A stretch of 64,000 bases of DNA from Paenibacillus phytohabitans (lineage in GTDB: Bacteria > Bacillota > Bacilli > Paenibacillales > Paenibacillaceae), in NCBI RefSeq assembly GCF_013141775.1, contig NZ_WHOB01000068.1, positions 62,001-126,000 on the forward strand, read 5' to 3'. Shown piece by piece: positions 51,710 to 60,361 of this stretch. Each line of letters starts with the position of its first letter. The first letter of the stretch is position 1. The notes beneath the pieces were generated by a model. That model was not told the DNA's origin. It saw only the letters and a program-made list of their open reading frames with translations, and did not search any database. Both the position numbers and the translations under genes were made by a program.

Positions 51710-51748
51710 CAAAAAGCTGTCCTCCGGTTTGACCGGTCGGACAGCTTG
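51710..51748 (-). terminator. Terminator of the ferric-siderophore ABC operon
   Basis: Minus strand AAGCTGTCC and ACCGG pair with CCGGT and GGACAGCTT, then TTTTGTG. It lies about 45 bp past the ATPase stop. Confidence 0.88.
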
Positions 51749-51792
51749 GTATGAAACGGGGACCTGCCAGGGATGTGAGGTCTGCCAGTTCC

Positions 51793-52611
51793 TTACTTTA
51801 GCGCATTCGCCTGCCTATCATGATACCGTCCTCTGGGTACGACCAGCGGAGAGCCCGAGACCGGGTCTGCGATTACCGTGCAATCCAGCCCGAAGATCTC
51901 TTTGACCCGCGTGCTTGTAATCACCTCTGCAGGCGTACCGGCAGCGACAAGCTTACCCGTGTGAAGCGCAAAAATATGGTCGGCATACCGCGCGGACAGG
52001 TTGATATCATGCAGCACCATTACAATTGTCGTTCCGTGCTTGCGGTTCAGGTCGGTGAGCAGATCGAGAATCTCAACCTGATAGGTAATATCCAGGAAGG
52101 TCGTCGGTTCATCGAGAAACAGGATGTCTGTCTGCTGGGCCAGCGCCATGGCGATCCAGACGCGCTGCTGCTGTCCGCCGGAGAGCTCATCAATATTATG
52201 ATTGGCGAACTCGGTGATATTCATAATCTCCATCGCTTCGGCAACGGCCTCATAATCCTTCCTGGACCATCCGCCAAGCAGGGACTGATGCGGAAATCTG
52301 CCCCGTCCCACCAAGTCGGCGACAGAGATTCCTTCCGGAACAATCGGAGACTGCGGCAGGAGCCCAATTACGCGGGCCAATGGTTTGGCCGGCATTTTGG
52401 AGATCGGCTTGCCGTCGAGGGTAACCTTACCCGAGGTTGGCTTGATAAGTCTGGCCATTGTTTTGAGCAGCGTGGACTTGCCGCAGCCGTTCGAGCCGAT
52501 AATTACACTGATTTTATGATCAGGAATTACCAGGTCTACGCCGTGGATAACCGTCTTATTCTCATAGCCCGCTACGAGCTGCTCGGCCCCGAAAAGATGT
52601 GTCTTGTTCAT
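51793..52611 (-). CDS. Ferric-siderophore ABC transporter ATPase
   Basis: A 272-residue peripheral ATPase of the FecE/FhuC type that powers import. Walker A is IGSNGCGKST (38-47), the Q-loop LLPQSP, signature LSGGQQQRVWIAMALAQ and Walker B ILFLDEPTTFLD, with the H-loop in MVLHDINLSARY. Its ATG overlaps the stop of the upstream permease by one base (TAATG), showing coupling. It is the last gene of the binding protein-permease-permease-ATPase operon starting at 55766. It may also serve the orphan lipoprotein at 47015. Confidence 0.95.
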   Translation of the reverse strand: MNKTHLFGAEQLVAGYENKTVIHGVDLVIPDHKISVIIGSNGCGKSTLLKTMARLIKPTSGKVTLDGKPISKMPAKPLARVIGLLPQSPIVPEGISVADLVGRGRFPHQSLLGGWSRKDYEAVAEAMEIMNITEFANHNIDELSGGQQQRVWIAMALAQQTDILFLDEPTTFLDITYQVEILDLLTDLNRKHGTTIVMVLHDINLSARYADHIFALHTGKLVAAGTPAEVITSTRVKEIFGLDCTVIADPVSGSPLVVPRGRYHDRQANALK

Positions 52612-53642
52612 TATAACTCTCCCTTTCGATTCATCCGGATTAACAGGAAGATCAGATATGGCGCTCCGAGTAATCCGGTAATGATGCCTACAGGGAATCT
52701 GTACTCAAAAGCAAATTGTCCGATCAGATCGGACGCCAGAACCAAATTAACTCCGACAAGACCCGCCGGAAGGATATTCGAGGCACCTGTTCCAACGAGT
52801 CTCTTCGCGATCGGCCCCGACAGGAAGGAGACAAAGGCAATCGGTCCTGTAGTAGCCGTAGCAATCGCAACCATACAGACAGAACTGACAATCAGCGCAA
52901 TTCTTGTCTTATCTGTGCTTATGCCGAGCGAGGTGGCCGATTGTTCTCCAAGCTCCAGTATACTCAGATGCTTGCTCAGCAGAATGATGATTGGCGTACA
53001 GATGATTACGATGATCACCAGCGGCGGAAGCTCGCGCATTTGCGAGCCGTTGAGACTGCCGGTCAGCCATCTGATGGCTGAGGGAACGTCTTTCTCGGAG
53101 CTAATCAGCAGCAGATAGGAGATTACAGCATCCAGCATAGCCTGCAAGCCGATCCCGATCAGGATCAGCCGCCCGATGGAGAAGGTCTTCCCTCTGGATA
53201 GTACATAAATCAGCAGCACCGTGGCCAGACCGGCAATTACCGAAGCAAGGGATATCACTGCTCCGCTTGCGTGAAGTATGACGATGCAGTACACCGCAGC
53301 TGCGCTTGAGCCGGACGTAATGCCAATCACATTCGGGTTCGCAAGCGGGTTACGCAGCATGGTCTGGAAGGTGTACCCGGCAATGCCAAAGGCAAATCCG
53401 GCGAACAGTCCCGCCAGCATCCGCGGCAGCCGGATGATATTCACCGCAAAAGAGACTCCCTTGAGCTCCTCTCCGGAGAGCGCCCGGATGACATCTGTCA
53501 CCGGATAAATCGTGTTCCCGAGCAGAAGCATCGCACAGCACAGAATAAGTGCAAGTACTGCAAGGAGGCTGGTCACCAGCATGCCCCGGCGGTGCCTGCG
53601 GCGTCTGCCAGCAATAATATATTCAATCGCCTGATTTGTCAT
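52611..53642 (-). CDS. FecCD-family siderophore permease, second subunit
   Basis: A 343-residue membrane protein with about ten helices, in the BtuC/FecCD fold. Typical pieces are IRLPRMLAGLFAGFAFGIAGYTFQTMLRNPLANPNVIGITSGS near the start, GQMRE-like coupling loop NGSQMRELPP, and ATATTGPIAFVSFLSGPIAKRLVG near the end. It forms the channel heterodimer with the permease encoded just upstream, whose stop overlaps this start by four bases (53639-53642). Basic residues at the N-terminus (AGRRRRHRRG) follow the inside-positive rule. Confidence 0.94.
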   Translation of the reverse strand: MTNQAIEYIIAGRRRRHRRGMLVTSLLAVLALILCCAMLLLGNTIYPVTDVIRALSGEELKGVSFAVNIIRLPRMLAGLFAGFAFGIAGYTFQTMLRNPLANPNVIGITSGSSAAAVYCIVILHASGAVISLASVIAGLATVLLIYVLSRGKTFSIGRLILIGIGLQAMLDAVISYLLLISSEKDVPSAIRWLTGSLNGSQMRELPPLVIIVIICTPIIILLSKHLSILELGEQSATSLGISTDKTRIALIVSSVCMVAIATATTGPIAFVSFLSGPIAKRLVGTGASNILPAGLVGVNLVLASDLIGQFAFEYRFPVGIITGLLGAPYLIFLLIRMNRKGEL

Positions 53643-54679
53643 AATGACCGCACTTTCGATTTCATCGCTAATAGAATTAGGATCGGCGCCCCTACAAACG
53701 CTGTAACTACACCGACTTCAAGCTCCCCGGGACTTCCAATAAGCCTGCCGCCTACATCCGATATCGTCAGAATAATGGCTCCGGTAACCGCTGACATAGG
53801 GATAACGAAACGCAGGTCTGATCCAAGGATAAGACGTATGACGTGAGTTGATAACAAGCCGATGAAGCCGATCGGCCCGGCCAGAGCCGTAACGGCACCG
53901 CATAACAGTACACCTGCAAGCGCCGCAATGAGCCGCAGTGTACCTGTCCGCACACCCAGACCCGTCGCCACATCATCGCCCAGTGCCAGCGCATTCAGGG
54001 CCGGAGCTGTAATGAACGCGATCAGCATACCGGCGAGCAGGAACGGGATAAATGTCGTAATGCTGCTCCAGGTTCCCGAGCCGACGCTCCCCACCTGCCA
54101 GAACCGGAACTGGTCCATAACATAAGAACGCGGAATCATGATGGCTGTGACCAGAGAAGATAAGGCAGCGCTTATGGCAGCACCCGCCAGAACGAGCTTA
54201 ATGGGCGTGGCTCCGCCACGTCCCATTGAGCCGATTCCGAATACGAATACAGCAGTAATCGCAGCTCCGGCCAGAGCTAACCATATATATTGGTTCGCGG
54301 AGCTTATGTTCAAGAATGCAATTCCGCAAACCACAAACAAGGATGCTCCCGTGTTCACTCCCAGTATGCTCGGGTCGGCAATCGGGTTGCGGGTAACCGC
54401 CTGCATCAGCGCCCCCGATACTCCGAGTGCCCCGCCGCACATTAAACTGAATACCGTCCGGGAAATCCGCTTGCGGACTACGTTTGCCCCGTAGCTGTCC
54501 ACCTCCGGATGAAATAAACCATCGATCAGTTCATTCCACCCCACGTGACGCGCTCCCAGTACAAGGGAGGCTATCACGCACAAGACAAGCAATACCAGGC
54601 AACTCATCAGGACCGGGGTAAAGTTCTTCGGGATATGCAATTTTAGCTGTTTATCGTCCGAAAGCGGTGAACTATTCAT
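53639..54679 (-). CDS. FecCD-family siderophore permease, first subunit
   Basis: A 346-residue, about ten-helix BtuC/FecCD-type permease. Diagnostic stretches are FSLMCGGALGVSGALMQAVTRNPIADPSILGVNTGAS, the coupling loop WQVGSVGSGTWSSI and the late VTALAGPIGFIGLLSTHVIRLILGSDLR. It begins within the last bases of the binding-protein gene (8-base overlap at 54672-54679) and overlaps the next permease, so all four genes are translated as a coupled unit under the Fur-controlled promoter at 55891-55919. Confidence 0.94.
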   Translation of the reverse strand: MNSSPLSDDKQLKLHIPKNFTPVLMSCLVLLVLCVIASLVLGARHVGWNELIDGLFHPEVDSYGANVVRKRISRTVFSLMCGGALGVSGALMQAVTRNPIADPSILGVNTGASLFVVCGIAFLNISSANQYIWLALAGAAITAVFVFGIGSMGRGGATPIKLVLAGAAISAALSSLVTAIMIPRSYVMDQFRFWQVGSVGSGTWSSITTFIPFLLAGMLIAFITAPALNALALGDDVATGLGVRTGTLRLIAALAGVLLCGAVTALAGPIGFIGLLSTHVIRLILGSDLRFVIPMSAVTGAIILTISDVGGRLIGSPGELEVGVVTAFVGAPILILLAMKSKVRSL

Positions 54680-55766
54680 TTATTTTATCAATAGCTCCTC
54701 CAATTAAGGCAAGGTATTCATCAATCGTGTATGCAATGGACAGCGGGTTAGGCGTTCCGGCAGCTACCAGCGGTGTATCACTGTCGATGAAGGCAACCGA
54801 ACCTCTTTCAATGGCAGGGATTTTGCCCAGCAGCGAATCTGCCTGAAGTGTATTGAGCAATTCGTCATTCCCATATCCGACGATAAGATCAGCATCGTAC
54901 AGGGCTTCCACATTCTCTGCGCTTAAGCTCAAAGAGTAGCTGGTAGGGTCCGTAATCTGGGAGGTAATGCTTTCCGGATAAACCATTCCCAGCTCATACA
55001 GGAACGAGACACGGGAATCCACAGGCGTATAAATATGCAGTTTGGACAGGTCCTCAGCGGAGAAGTTAACCCAAACCACTTTTTTACCATTAATCTGCGG
55101 ATATTTGCCTGCCTTTTCGTTAACCAGGGCTTCGGTGTCCTTGATCAGCTGCTCCCCTTCTGCCTTCATGCCCATCCCTTCTGAGTTCAACAGCACCTGC
55201 TCACGCCAGGTGGTTGCCCAAGGAGCCGTCGGATAAGCGACTACCGGAGCAATCTGGCTAAGCGTATCATAGTCTTCCTGTGTAATTCCGGAGTATGCGG
55301 CCAGAATGACATCCGGGTCGGCATCCGAGATGGCCTCGAAATCAAGACCGTCGGTATCCTGGAACACATTCGGATCGGTTACATTAAGCTCCTTCAGCTT
55401 ATCTGCTGTCCATGGCAACAGTCCGCTGTCATCCTGAACGCCGAAGTTCGCTGCCGAGAAGCCTACAGGTACAACGCCAAGCGCGAGAGCCACATCATGG
55501 TTCGCCCATTGAATGGTCACTACGCGTTCAGGCTTGCTCTCAAGTACAGCTTCACCAAGCGCGTGCTTGATCGTAATCGGATACTGCGTAGCATCCTGGG
55601 AGGCTGGTGCTTCTGTAGCAGCCGCTTCAGCAGATGCCGCAGCAGTTGCAGCCGGAGATGGTGAAGCGGCTGAATTAGACTCCTGATTTGAGCATCCAAC
55701 CAGCGCTATAGTAAGTGCAAATGGAATTAATAATGTTTTCAAAGAGAACCTTCTTGTTGTGTTCAT
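54672..55766 (-). CDS. Ferric-siderophore substrate-binding lipoprotein of the complete ABC importer
   Basis: 364 residues. Lipobox ALVGC gives lipidated Cys25, followed by an Ala/Ser/Pro linker to about 62. A class III binding fold follows, with the FecB/FhuD-like start KPERVVTIQWANHDVALALGVVPVGF and an ISDADPDVILAAYSGITQEDYDTLSQIAPVV segment, close in style to Bacillus YfiY-type proteins. It delivers a ferric siderophore to the downstream permease pair. The start at 55766 follows AAGGAAGGGTCC. A longer open frame to 55970 crosses the Fur box and promoter and is rejected. Iron-repressed through Fur. Confidence 0.93.
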   Translation of the reverse strand: MNTTRRFSLKTLLIPFALTIALVGCSNQESNSAASPSPAATAAASAEAAATEAPASQDATQYPITIKHALGEAVLESKPERVVTIQWANHDVALALGVVPVGFSAANFGVQDDSGLLPWTADKLKELNVTDPNVFQDTDGLDFEAISDADPDVILAAYSGITQEDYDTLSQIAPVVAYPTAPWATTWREQVLLNSEGMGMKAEGEQLIKDTEALVNEKAGKYPQINGKKVVWVNFSAEDLSKLHIYTPVDSRVSFLYELGMVYPESITSQITDPTSYSLSLSAENVEALYDADLIVGYGNDELLNTLQADSLLGKIPAIERGSVAFIDSDTPLVAAGTPNPLSIAYTIDEYLALIGGAIDKINE

Positions 55767-55866
55767 GCGTGGACCCTTCCTTATCTTATAATGTATTTTT
55801 GTTGTTCTGCTGCTGACTAAACGGCGGAGTGACCCCTCATCCCAAAAAACATTGTGCAACTTCATA

Positions 55867-55919
55867 CGATAATGAGAATCATTATCGATAAATATATAGT
55901 TGCCTGGACAGGTTGTCAA
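55867..55919 (-). promoter_or_regulatory. Promoter and Fur box of the ferric-siderophore operon
   Basis: Minus strand TTGACA, 17 bp, TATATT (-35 at 55914-55919, -10 at 55891-55896). The Fur box GATAATGAGAATCATTATC at 55868-55886 covers the start site, with one more matching base pair on each side. Confidence 0.95.
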
Positions 55920-55941
55920 TGTAAAAAATGGATTTTGCACG

Positions 55942-55986
55942 AAAAAAAACCGCAAGCGGGCACTGTTCAAGTGCTCCGTTTGCGGG
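55942..55986 (-). terminator. Terminator of the duplicated-helix secreted protein gene
   Basis: Minus strand CCGCAA, CGG and GCACT pair with AGTGC, CG and TTGCGG, then TTTTTTTT. It separates this gene from the Fur promoter downstream. Confidence 0.85.
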
Positions 55987-56023
55987 AATTCTACGCTTAG
56001 GCTGAAGGGTTTATGGCCTCACC

Positions 56024-57637
56024 CTACATGCTTTTAGTTAGCGTGATGGATTTATCTCCACCCCATTGTACATCCCAGCCAAGCAGCTCCGTAATAAAGC
56101 GGAGAGGTACGACTGTTCTGTTGTCGTCGTTCACAAATACTTTGGCGCCAACAGATTGTCTCATCCCGTTGACCTCCATGAAATCCTTGTTCATCCAGAA
56201 TACCAGTGTGTCGCTGCCTGCCTTAATCGTGACCTGCTGCGCCCCTTTATCCCATTTCACTTCAGCCCCGATACCCTCGCTCAGGTAACGAAGCGGAATG
56301 TAGGTCATGCCGCTCCAGATGAAGGGCTCTGTATCCATTTGCGTTACAGTGCCGTTAATGTTCAGCACGCCGCTGCCTACCTTCATCCAGACCTTGGTCA
56401 TTGCTGCAGGATCTGTTGTAGCAGGTGTAGCTGCTTCCTGAAACTTGTCGTTAAACTGCGTTACAATCGCATTGCCCAGCGCTTGTCCGACACTGAACAT
56501 GGTCTTGTAGCCCTCGCGGTTCGTCTGGTAAGAAGCGGTGTAGTCGCCCGCTGCATACTGCGTAAGCACCTGCTGTACCTGATTCTCATGGGTTGTCAGC
56601 GCGGCTTGGCCTGCAGCCTTAGGCAGGTTGCCTGCGGTTGCCGAATCAAGGAACGCGGCGAATTCAGTTGTGAATCCGGCGATACGCGCCTCTACCGCGG
56701 CTTGGGCTGCTGCATCCTTATTTTTGACTGCCGATACAAAATCAGCTTGGGCGTTGACATGGTTCGTTACCCAGATTTGCTCGAATGCCGCTGCACCCTC
56801 TGCCCCATAGATGGAGGCAATGGCTGCTTTGAAGTCAGCCGTGTTCATGGCTTCAGCCCGGATCAGCGCGTCCGAAGCGGCTCTTCCCTCATACTGCTCC
56901 TGCATTTGCAGAACCGACAGGGCGAAATGCTCGCCGGCCAATTGATTGAGCGCGGATCTCAGATCAGCTGCTTTGGTATCGGCTTTGGTGCTTTCGAATT
57001 TGGCAGGCATCTGGGTAACGATTGCGCTCGACAATGCCTTACTGATGCCGAACATTTCAGCGTAGCCTTTACGGTAGGCCTCATAGGCGCCCTGGTAATC
57101 GCCCGATGCATAATCCTCGAATACCTCCTGGACATGATCCTCGTGACTGCGGATGACCTGCTTCGCTGCGGCTGCCGGAAGCTTGCCCTCTGTCGCCGTG
57201 CCGAGGAAATTGCCGAATTCGTCTACAAAGCCGCTTACTTTATCTTCTGCCGTTTGAATTGCGGCTGTATCCTTGTTCTTCGTTGCCTTCACAAGATCAT
57301 CTGTGTACTGATTATGGGCGCGGAAGATTCTCTCGAATTCAGCTGAGCCTGCATCGCCATACAGCGAAGCAATAGCCGGCTGCATATCGAGTGCGTTCTG
57401 ATCAAGCGCCTTGTAGGCGGCCGCCGCATCCGGTGTGCCGTCATAGGCTTTGGTCATGGCCGTTACCGCCAGGGTGAAATGCTCGGAGAGCAAATAATCC
57501 AGTCCGGCTCTCAGTTCAGCTGCCGGTGTGTTCACCGATGCCTTCACTGCTGTAGCAGCCGGCGACGCTGCACCCGCCATTGTCGGCATCAATAAGGTCA
57601 TGCTTAACATGGGAACGATCCATTTCTTCATTGTCAT
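56024..57637 (-). CDS. Secreted protein with two His-containing helical repeats and a copper-amine-oxidase-N-type domain
   Basis: 537 residues with a signal peptide (about 1-23, cleavage near AGAA). Two homologous all-helical repeats of about 175 residues (40-214 and 226-399) align end to end. Both have EHF near the start (H53, H237), a second histidine (H108, H293), S/T-H-E (H165, H350) and a DYxxxYxxxxxGYxxMF block. The recurring His/Glu pattern suggests a metal- or heme-binding four-helix bundle, which is inference. Residues about 420-537 are a copper amine oxidase N-terminal-like domain (TYIPLRYLSEGIGAEVKW, RTVVPLRFITELLGWDVQW), a common surface-binding module in Paenibacillus. AGGAG lies 9 bases before the ATG. 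Confidence 0.8.
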   Translation of the reverse strand: MTMKKWIVPMLSMTLLMPTMAGAASPAATAVKASVNTPAAELRAGLDYLLSEHFTLAVTAMTKAYDGTPDAAAAYKALDQNALDMQPAIASLYGDAGSAEFERIFRAHNQYTDDLVKATKNKDTAAIQTAEDKVSGFVDEFGNFLGTATEGKLPAAAAKQVIRSHEDHVQEVFEDYASGDYQGAYEAYRKGYAEMFGISKALSSAIVTQMPAKFESTKADTKAADLRSALNQLAGEHFALSVLQMQEQYEGRAASDALIRAEAMNTADFKAAIASIYGAEGAAAFEQIWVTNHVNAQADFVSAVKNKDAAAQAAVEARIAGFTTEFAAFLDSATAGNLPKAAGQAALTTHENQVQQVLTQYAAGDYTASYQTNREGYKTMFSVGQALGNAIVTQFNDKFQEAATPATTDPAAMTKVWMKVGSGVLNINGTVTQMDTEPFIWSGMTYIPLRYLSEGIGAEVKWDKGAQQVTIKAGSDTLVFWMNKDFMEVNGMRQSVGAKVFVNDDNRTVVPLRFITELLGWDVQWGGDKSITLTKSM

Positions 57638-57706
57638 CTCGCTTCACTCCTTAGGTTAGTGTTATGAGTGTTACGCGGATGGTTCAGGTATGGATCACCC
57701 ATAGAT

Positions 57707-57746
57707 CAAAAAAAATCCCCACTTGCTAAATTTAGCAAGTGGGGAT
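57707..57746 (-). terminator. Perfect-palindrome terminator of the NmrA-like gene
   Basis: Sixteen bp arms (ATCCCCACTTGCTAAA and its complement) meet without mismatch, followed on the minus strand by TTTTTTTT. Confidence 0.92.
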
Positions 57747-57790
57747 ACTTTGAAAATAGGCATCATAGGCTGCTATGCCGGGATAGGAAA

Positions 57791-58645
57791 TTAGGCCAAA
57801 AGCTGGCGTACACCTTCACTAAGCGGTGTAAGCGGACGGTTCAGCAGCTTCTCCAGGTCACCGCTCTCGATATTCAGTGCACCGTCGCGGATCGCGCCTT
57901 GGATGGCAACTACAATCGGCAGCGCAGCTTCCGGTACGCCTGCACCGGCCATGATCTTCGCATAAGTAGCGTCATCTACTTGCTGTACGTTAACCTCTTG
58001 CCCGAGCACCTCACCAACCACGGCTGCCAGTTCAGCCTGGGTGAGCGGCTTGCCGGACAATTCGTAAATGACATTCTCACGGCCTTCACCGGCCAGAACC
58101 GCAGCAGCCGCCTGGGCATAATCGCTGCGTGTGGCCCAGCCCACCTTGCCGTCTTCCGCGGAGGTCAGCCAAGGTGCGCCGGCTTTCACGGCCTGAATGG
58201 AGCCGGCTTCATTCTCCAGATACCAGTTATTGCGCAGGAAGGCATAAGGTATGCCGGATTCACGGATGAACTCTTCGGTAGCACGGTGTACCGGTGCCAG
58301 GAACAGGGAGCTGTTATCGGCATCGCCTACGCTGGTATAGACAATGAAGCCTACACCCGCACGGACAGCGGCATCCACAGCGGCCTTATGCTGGCGGATA
58401 CGTGTATCATTGTCACCGTCTGCCGAGACAATCAGCAGACGCTCTACTCCGGCAAAGGCTGCATCCAGCGTCTCCGGCTGATCAAAGTCGCCATGACGGA
58501 CATCGACTCCGCGTGCCTGCAGCTCAGCTGCCTTCTCCGGGTTTCTGACACTGGCTACAATATTCTCAGCCGGTACGGTCTTGAGTAAGGTCTCTGCTGC
58601 GATGGAACCAAATTGACCCGTTGCTCCTGTTAATGCGATTTTCAT
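57791..58645 (-). CDS. NmrA-like / quinone oxidoreductase 2-type NAD(P)H-binding protein
   Basis: A 284-residue atypical SDR. ALTGATGQFGSIAAETLL at 3-20 is the NmrA/QOR2 glycine motif. The NADP-discriminating segment is VRNPEKAAEL, and YTSVGDAD stands where a normal SDR has catalytic Tyr. RNNWYLEN and ELSGKPLTQAELA continue the match to E. coli YtfG (quinone reductase 2). In many bacteria an HxlR regulator controls it; none is adjacent here. Its promoter (TTGACA-17-TACAAT, 58730-58758) carries a TGTAAC/GTTACA dyad over the -10. It is divergent from nudC. Confidence 0.9.
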   Translation of the reverse strand: MKIALTGATGQFGSIAAETLLKTVPAENIVASVRNPEKAAELQARGVDVRHGDFDQPETLDAAFAGVERLLIVSADGDNDTRIRQHKAAVDAAVRAGVGFIVYTSVGDADNSSLFLAPVHRATEEFIRESGIPYAFLRNNWYLENEAGSIQAVKAGAPWLTSAEDGKVGWATRSDYAQAAAAVLAGEGRENVIYELSGKPLTQAELAAVVGEVLGQEVNVQQVDDATYAKIMAGAGVPEAALPIVVAIQGAIRDGALNIESGDLEKLLNRPLTPLSEGVRQLLA

Positions 58646-58722
58646 TTCAATTCCTCCATTATGAGTATCTTTTATTTGAATAGCAGTTGTTATTTCCCGT
58701 AAACATAGGTGATTCGCTCTCC

Positions 58723-58758
58723 TGTAACCATTGTAGTTACATGTTGACAGAATGTCAA
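58723..58758 (-). promoter_or_regulatory. Promoter of the NmrA-like gene with an overlapping dyad
   Basis: Minus strand TTGACA (58753-58758), 17 bp, TACAAT (58730-58735). TGTAAC and GTTACA (58723-58741) form a dyad centred on the -10, and TTGACA/TGTCAA form another at the -35, a strong repressor-site layout. Confidence 0.75.
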
Positions 58759-58874
58759 ATGGATTGTTTCATCAGCTGAAGACAGGTATGGAATGCGCAT
58801 AACGCTGAATGGTTAGCATTCCCTTATCATGCTATTCTTAATAGACAAATTCCCTTTCAGAAAGGTTCTGCATA

Positions 58875-59747
58875 ATGGAGAAACAGAGAGAAAGCATCTA
58901 TACACGCTATGTTCCGGGATTGACTCCGGAATCTGAATTCACCGGCGAGGCCTGCCAGCTCATCTTCCAATCCGGCAAGCTGCTTGTTACGGAGCCTTCC
59001 TCTCCTCCCGGCATCCCTATGGCCCGCTCCCTTGAAGAGCTGGCGGTTACGCCGCTGCGCATACTCTACCTAGGTACCTTCGCGGGTCTCCCCTGCTATG
59101 CCTCAGAGGTAAGCGCTGAAGCTCCCGAGCCGCCGGGCCTCGCTTTCCGTCCGCTGCGCTCCTTATATGAGGTGCTGGAGGAGGACCTGTTCCATCTTGC
59201 CGGCAAAGCGCTCCAGCTCCTGGTCTGGGACGGCAATCACCGGTTCTGCGGACGTTGCGGAACCGAAACCGCCCACTCTCTGACGGAACGGTCCCGGATC
59301 TGCCCGCAGTGCGGGCTGGTTAGTTACCCGCAGCTTGCGCCTGCCGTCATTACAGCAATTCTGAAAGATAATCAGCTTCTGCTCGCCCATGCTCCGCATT
59401 TCCAGAACGGGATGTACGGGCTGATTGCCGGCTTTGTCGAGCCGGGTGAGACCCTGGAGGATTGTGTGCGGCGTGAGATTATGGAAGAGGTCGGCCTGAA
59501 GGTCAAGAATATAACCTATTTCGGCAGCCAGCAGTGGCCTTTTCCCAATTCCCTGATGGTCGGCTTCCTTGCAGAGTATGAGAGCGGGGAAATAACGGTC
59601 GACGGCGAAGAGCTTGATCATGCCGCATGGTTCCCTACAGATCAATTACCCGTTATTCCGCCGCCGGTCAGCATCGCCCGCAAAATCATCGACTGGGTCG
59701 TAGAGCAGCAATCTGAGTCAGGTGCAGCTGCGGACAAGGAATTATAG
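58875..59747 (+). CDS. nudC: NAD(+) diphosphatase / deNADding Nudix hydrolase
   Basis: A 290-residue NudC. It has an N-terminal NUDIX-like domain (1-118), a zinc ribbon with C125, C128, C143 and C146 (FCGRCG, CPQCG), and the Nudix box GFVEPGETLEDCVRREIMEEVGL (186-208). The family-specific motif is SQQWPFPNS (218-226; usual form SQPWPFP). It hydrolyses NAD(H) to NMN(H) and AMP and can remove NAD caps from RNA 5-prime ends. AAAGG lies ahead of the ATG. It converges on the flavodoxin-like gene with only 12 bp between stops and no terminator visible. Confidence 0.95.
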   Translation: MEKQRESIYTRYVPGLTPESEFTGEACQLIFQSGKLLVTEPSSPPGIPMARSLEELAVTPLRILYLGTFAGLPCYASEVSAEAPEPPGLAFRPLRSLYEVLEEDLFHLAGKALQLLVWDGNHRFCGRCGTETAHSLTERSRICPQCGLVSYPQLAPAVITAILKDNQLLLAHAPHFQNGMYGLIAGFVEPGETLEDCVRREIMEEVGLKVKNITYFGSQQWPFPNSLMVGFLAEYESGEITVDGEELDHAAWFPTDQLPVIPPPVSIARKIIDWVVEQQSESGAAADKEL

Positions 59748-59759
59748 ACGGGACCCGGT

Positions 59760-60344
59760 TCAGCCTACCGTCTTGAAATAGCGGTAGATCTGCTCCAGCT
59801 TACGGCTCTGTTTGCCCTTCGGACTCTCCATGCTGCCGAACTCGAAGAACTTCACCTTGCGGATCCCTACGAAATTGAACAGGGCTTTGCGCATCAGCGC
59901 CTTGTGTGAGTTATTCAGCCACAGCAGCGGATAGTGGGCCGGCCCCTTCATGCTGGAGATGCAGATAACGCGCTTCCCCTTGAGCAGCCCTTCCGGCAAT
60001 AGTCCTCCCTTATCGCGGTACGCGAAGCCTGAAGCGAACATGCGGTCAATGTAACCCATCAGCATCGCCGGCGGTCTTCCCCACCAGATCGGATAGACCA
60101 GCACAATCTGATCGGCCCACAGCAGCTGTTCCCTGTATTCCTCAAGCTCCGGATCACGGTACATATCGCGTCTGCGCTTATTCTCATTAAACACCAGCAG
60201 CGGATCAAATCCGGCCTCATACAAATCAAGCACTTTGACTTCGTTAATCTTCGTATTCTCCTTGCTGCCGCGCAGCACTTCCTGCAGAAAAGCATAGCTG
60301 AGACTGCGGTGGTTCGGATGTGTATAAATAACGAGTGTGTTCAT
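59760..60344 (-). CDS. Flavodoxin-like NAD(P)H:quinone oxidoreductase
   Basis: A 194-residue cytosolic flavoprotein of the NQO1/KefF/YwrO type. It opens MNTLVIYTHPNHRSLSYAF (phosphate loop), then VLVYPIWWGRPPAMLMGYIDRMFASGFAY, the hallmark second FMN/quinone motif. It reduces quinones or azo/nitro compounds by two electrons. It is divergent from a MarR regulator, with two TTATCA/TGATAA-type palindromes in the roughly 120 bp between them, so it is probably induced by quinone-like stress. The ribosome binding site is AAAGGGG. Confidence 0.92.
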   Translation of the reverse strand: MNTLVIYTHPNHRSLSYAFLQEVLRGSKENTKINEVKVLDLYEAGFDPLLVFNENKRRRDMYRDPELEEYREQLLWADQIVLVYPIWWGRPPAMLMGYIDRMFASGFAYRDKGGLLPEGLLKGKRVICISSMKGPAHYPLLWLNNSHKALMRKALFNFVGIRKVKFFEFGSMESPKGKQSRKLEQIYRYFKTVG

Positions 60345-60361
60345 CAGTGTATTCCCCTTTA

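Noticed and set aside
55767-55970. N-terminal extension of the siderophore-binding lipoprotein
   Set aside because: It would place the start upstream of the promoter and Fur box; the lipoprotein signal peptide begins at 55766.
56066-57346. 426-codon plus-strand frame
   Set aside because: Antisense to the secreted duplicated-helix protein; no signal peptide or domain and no ribosome binding site.
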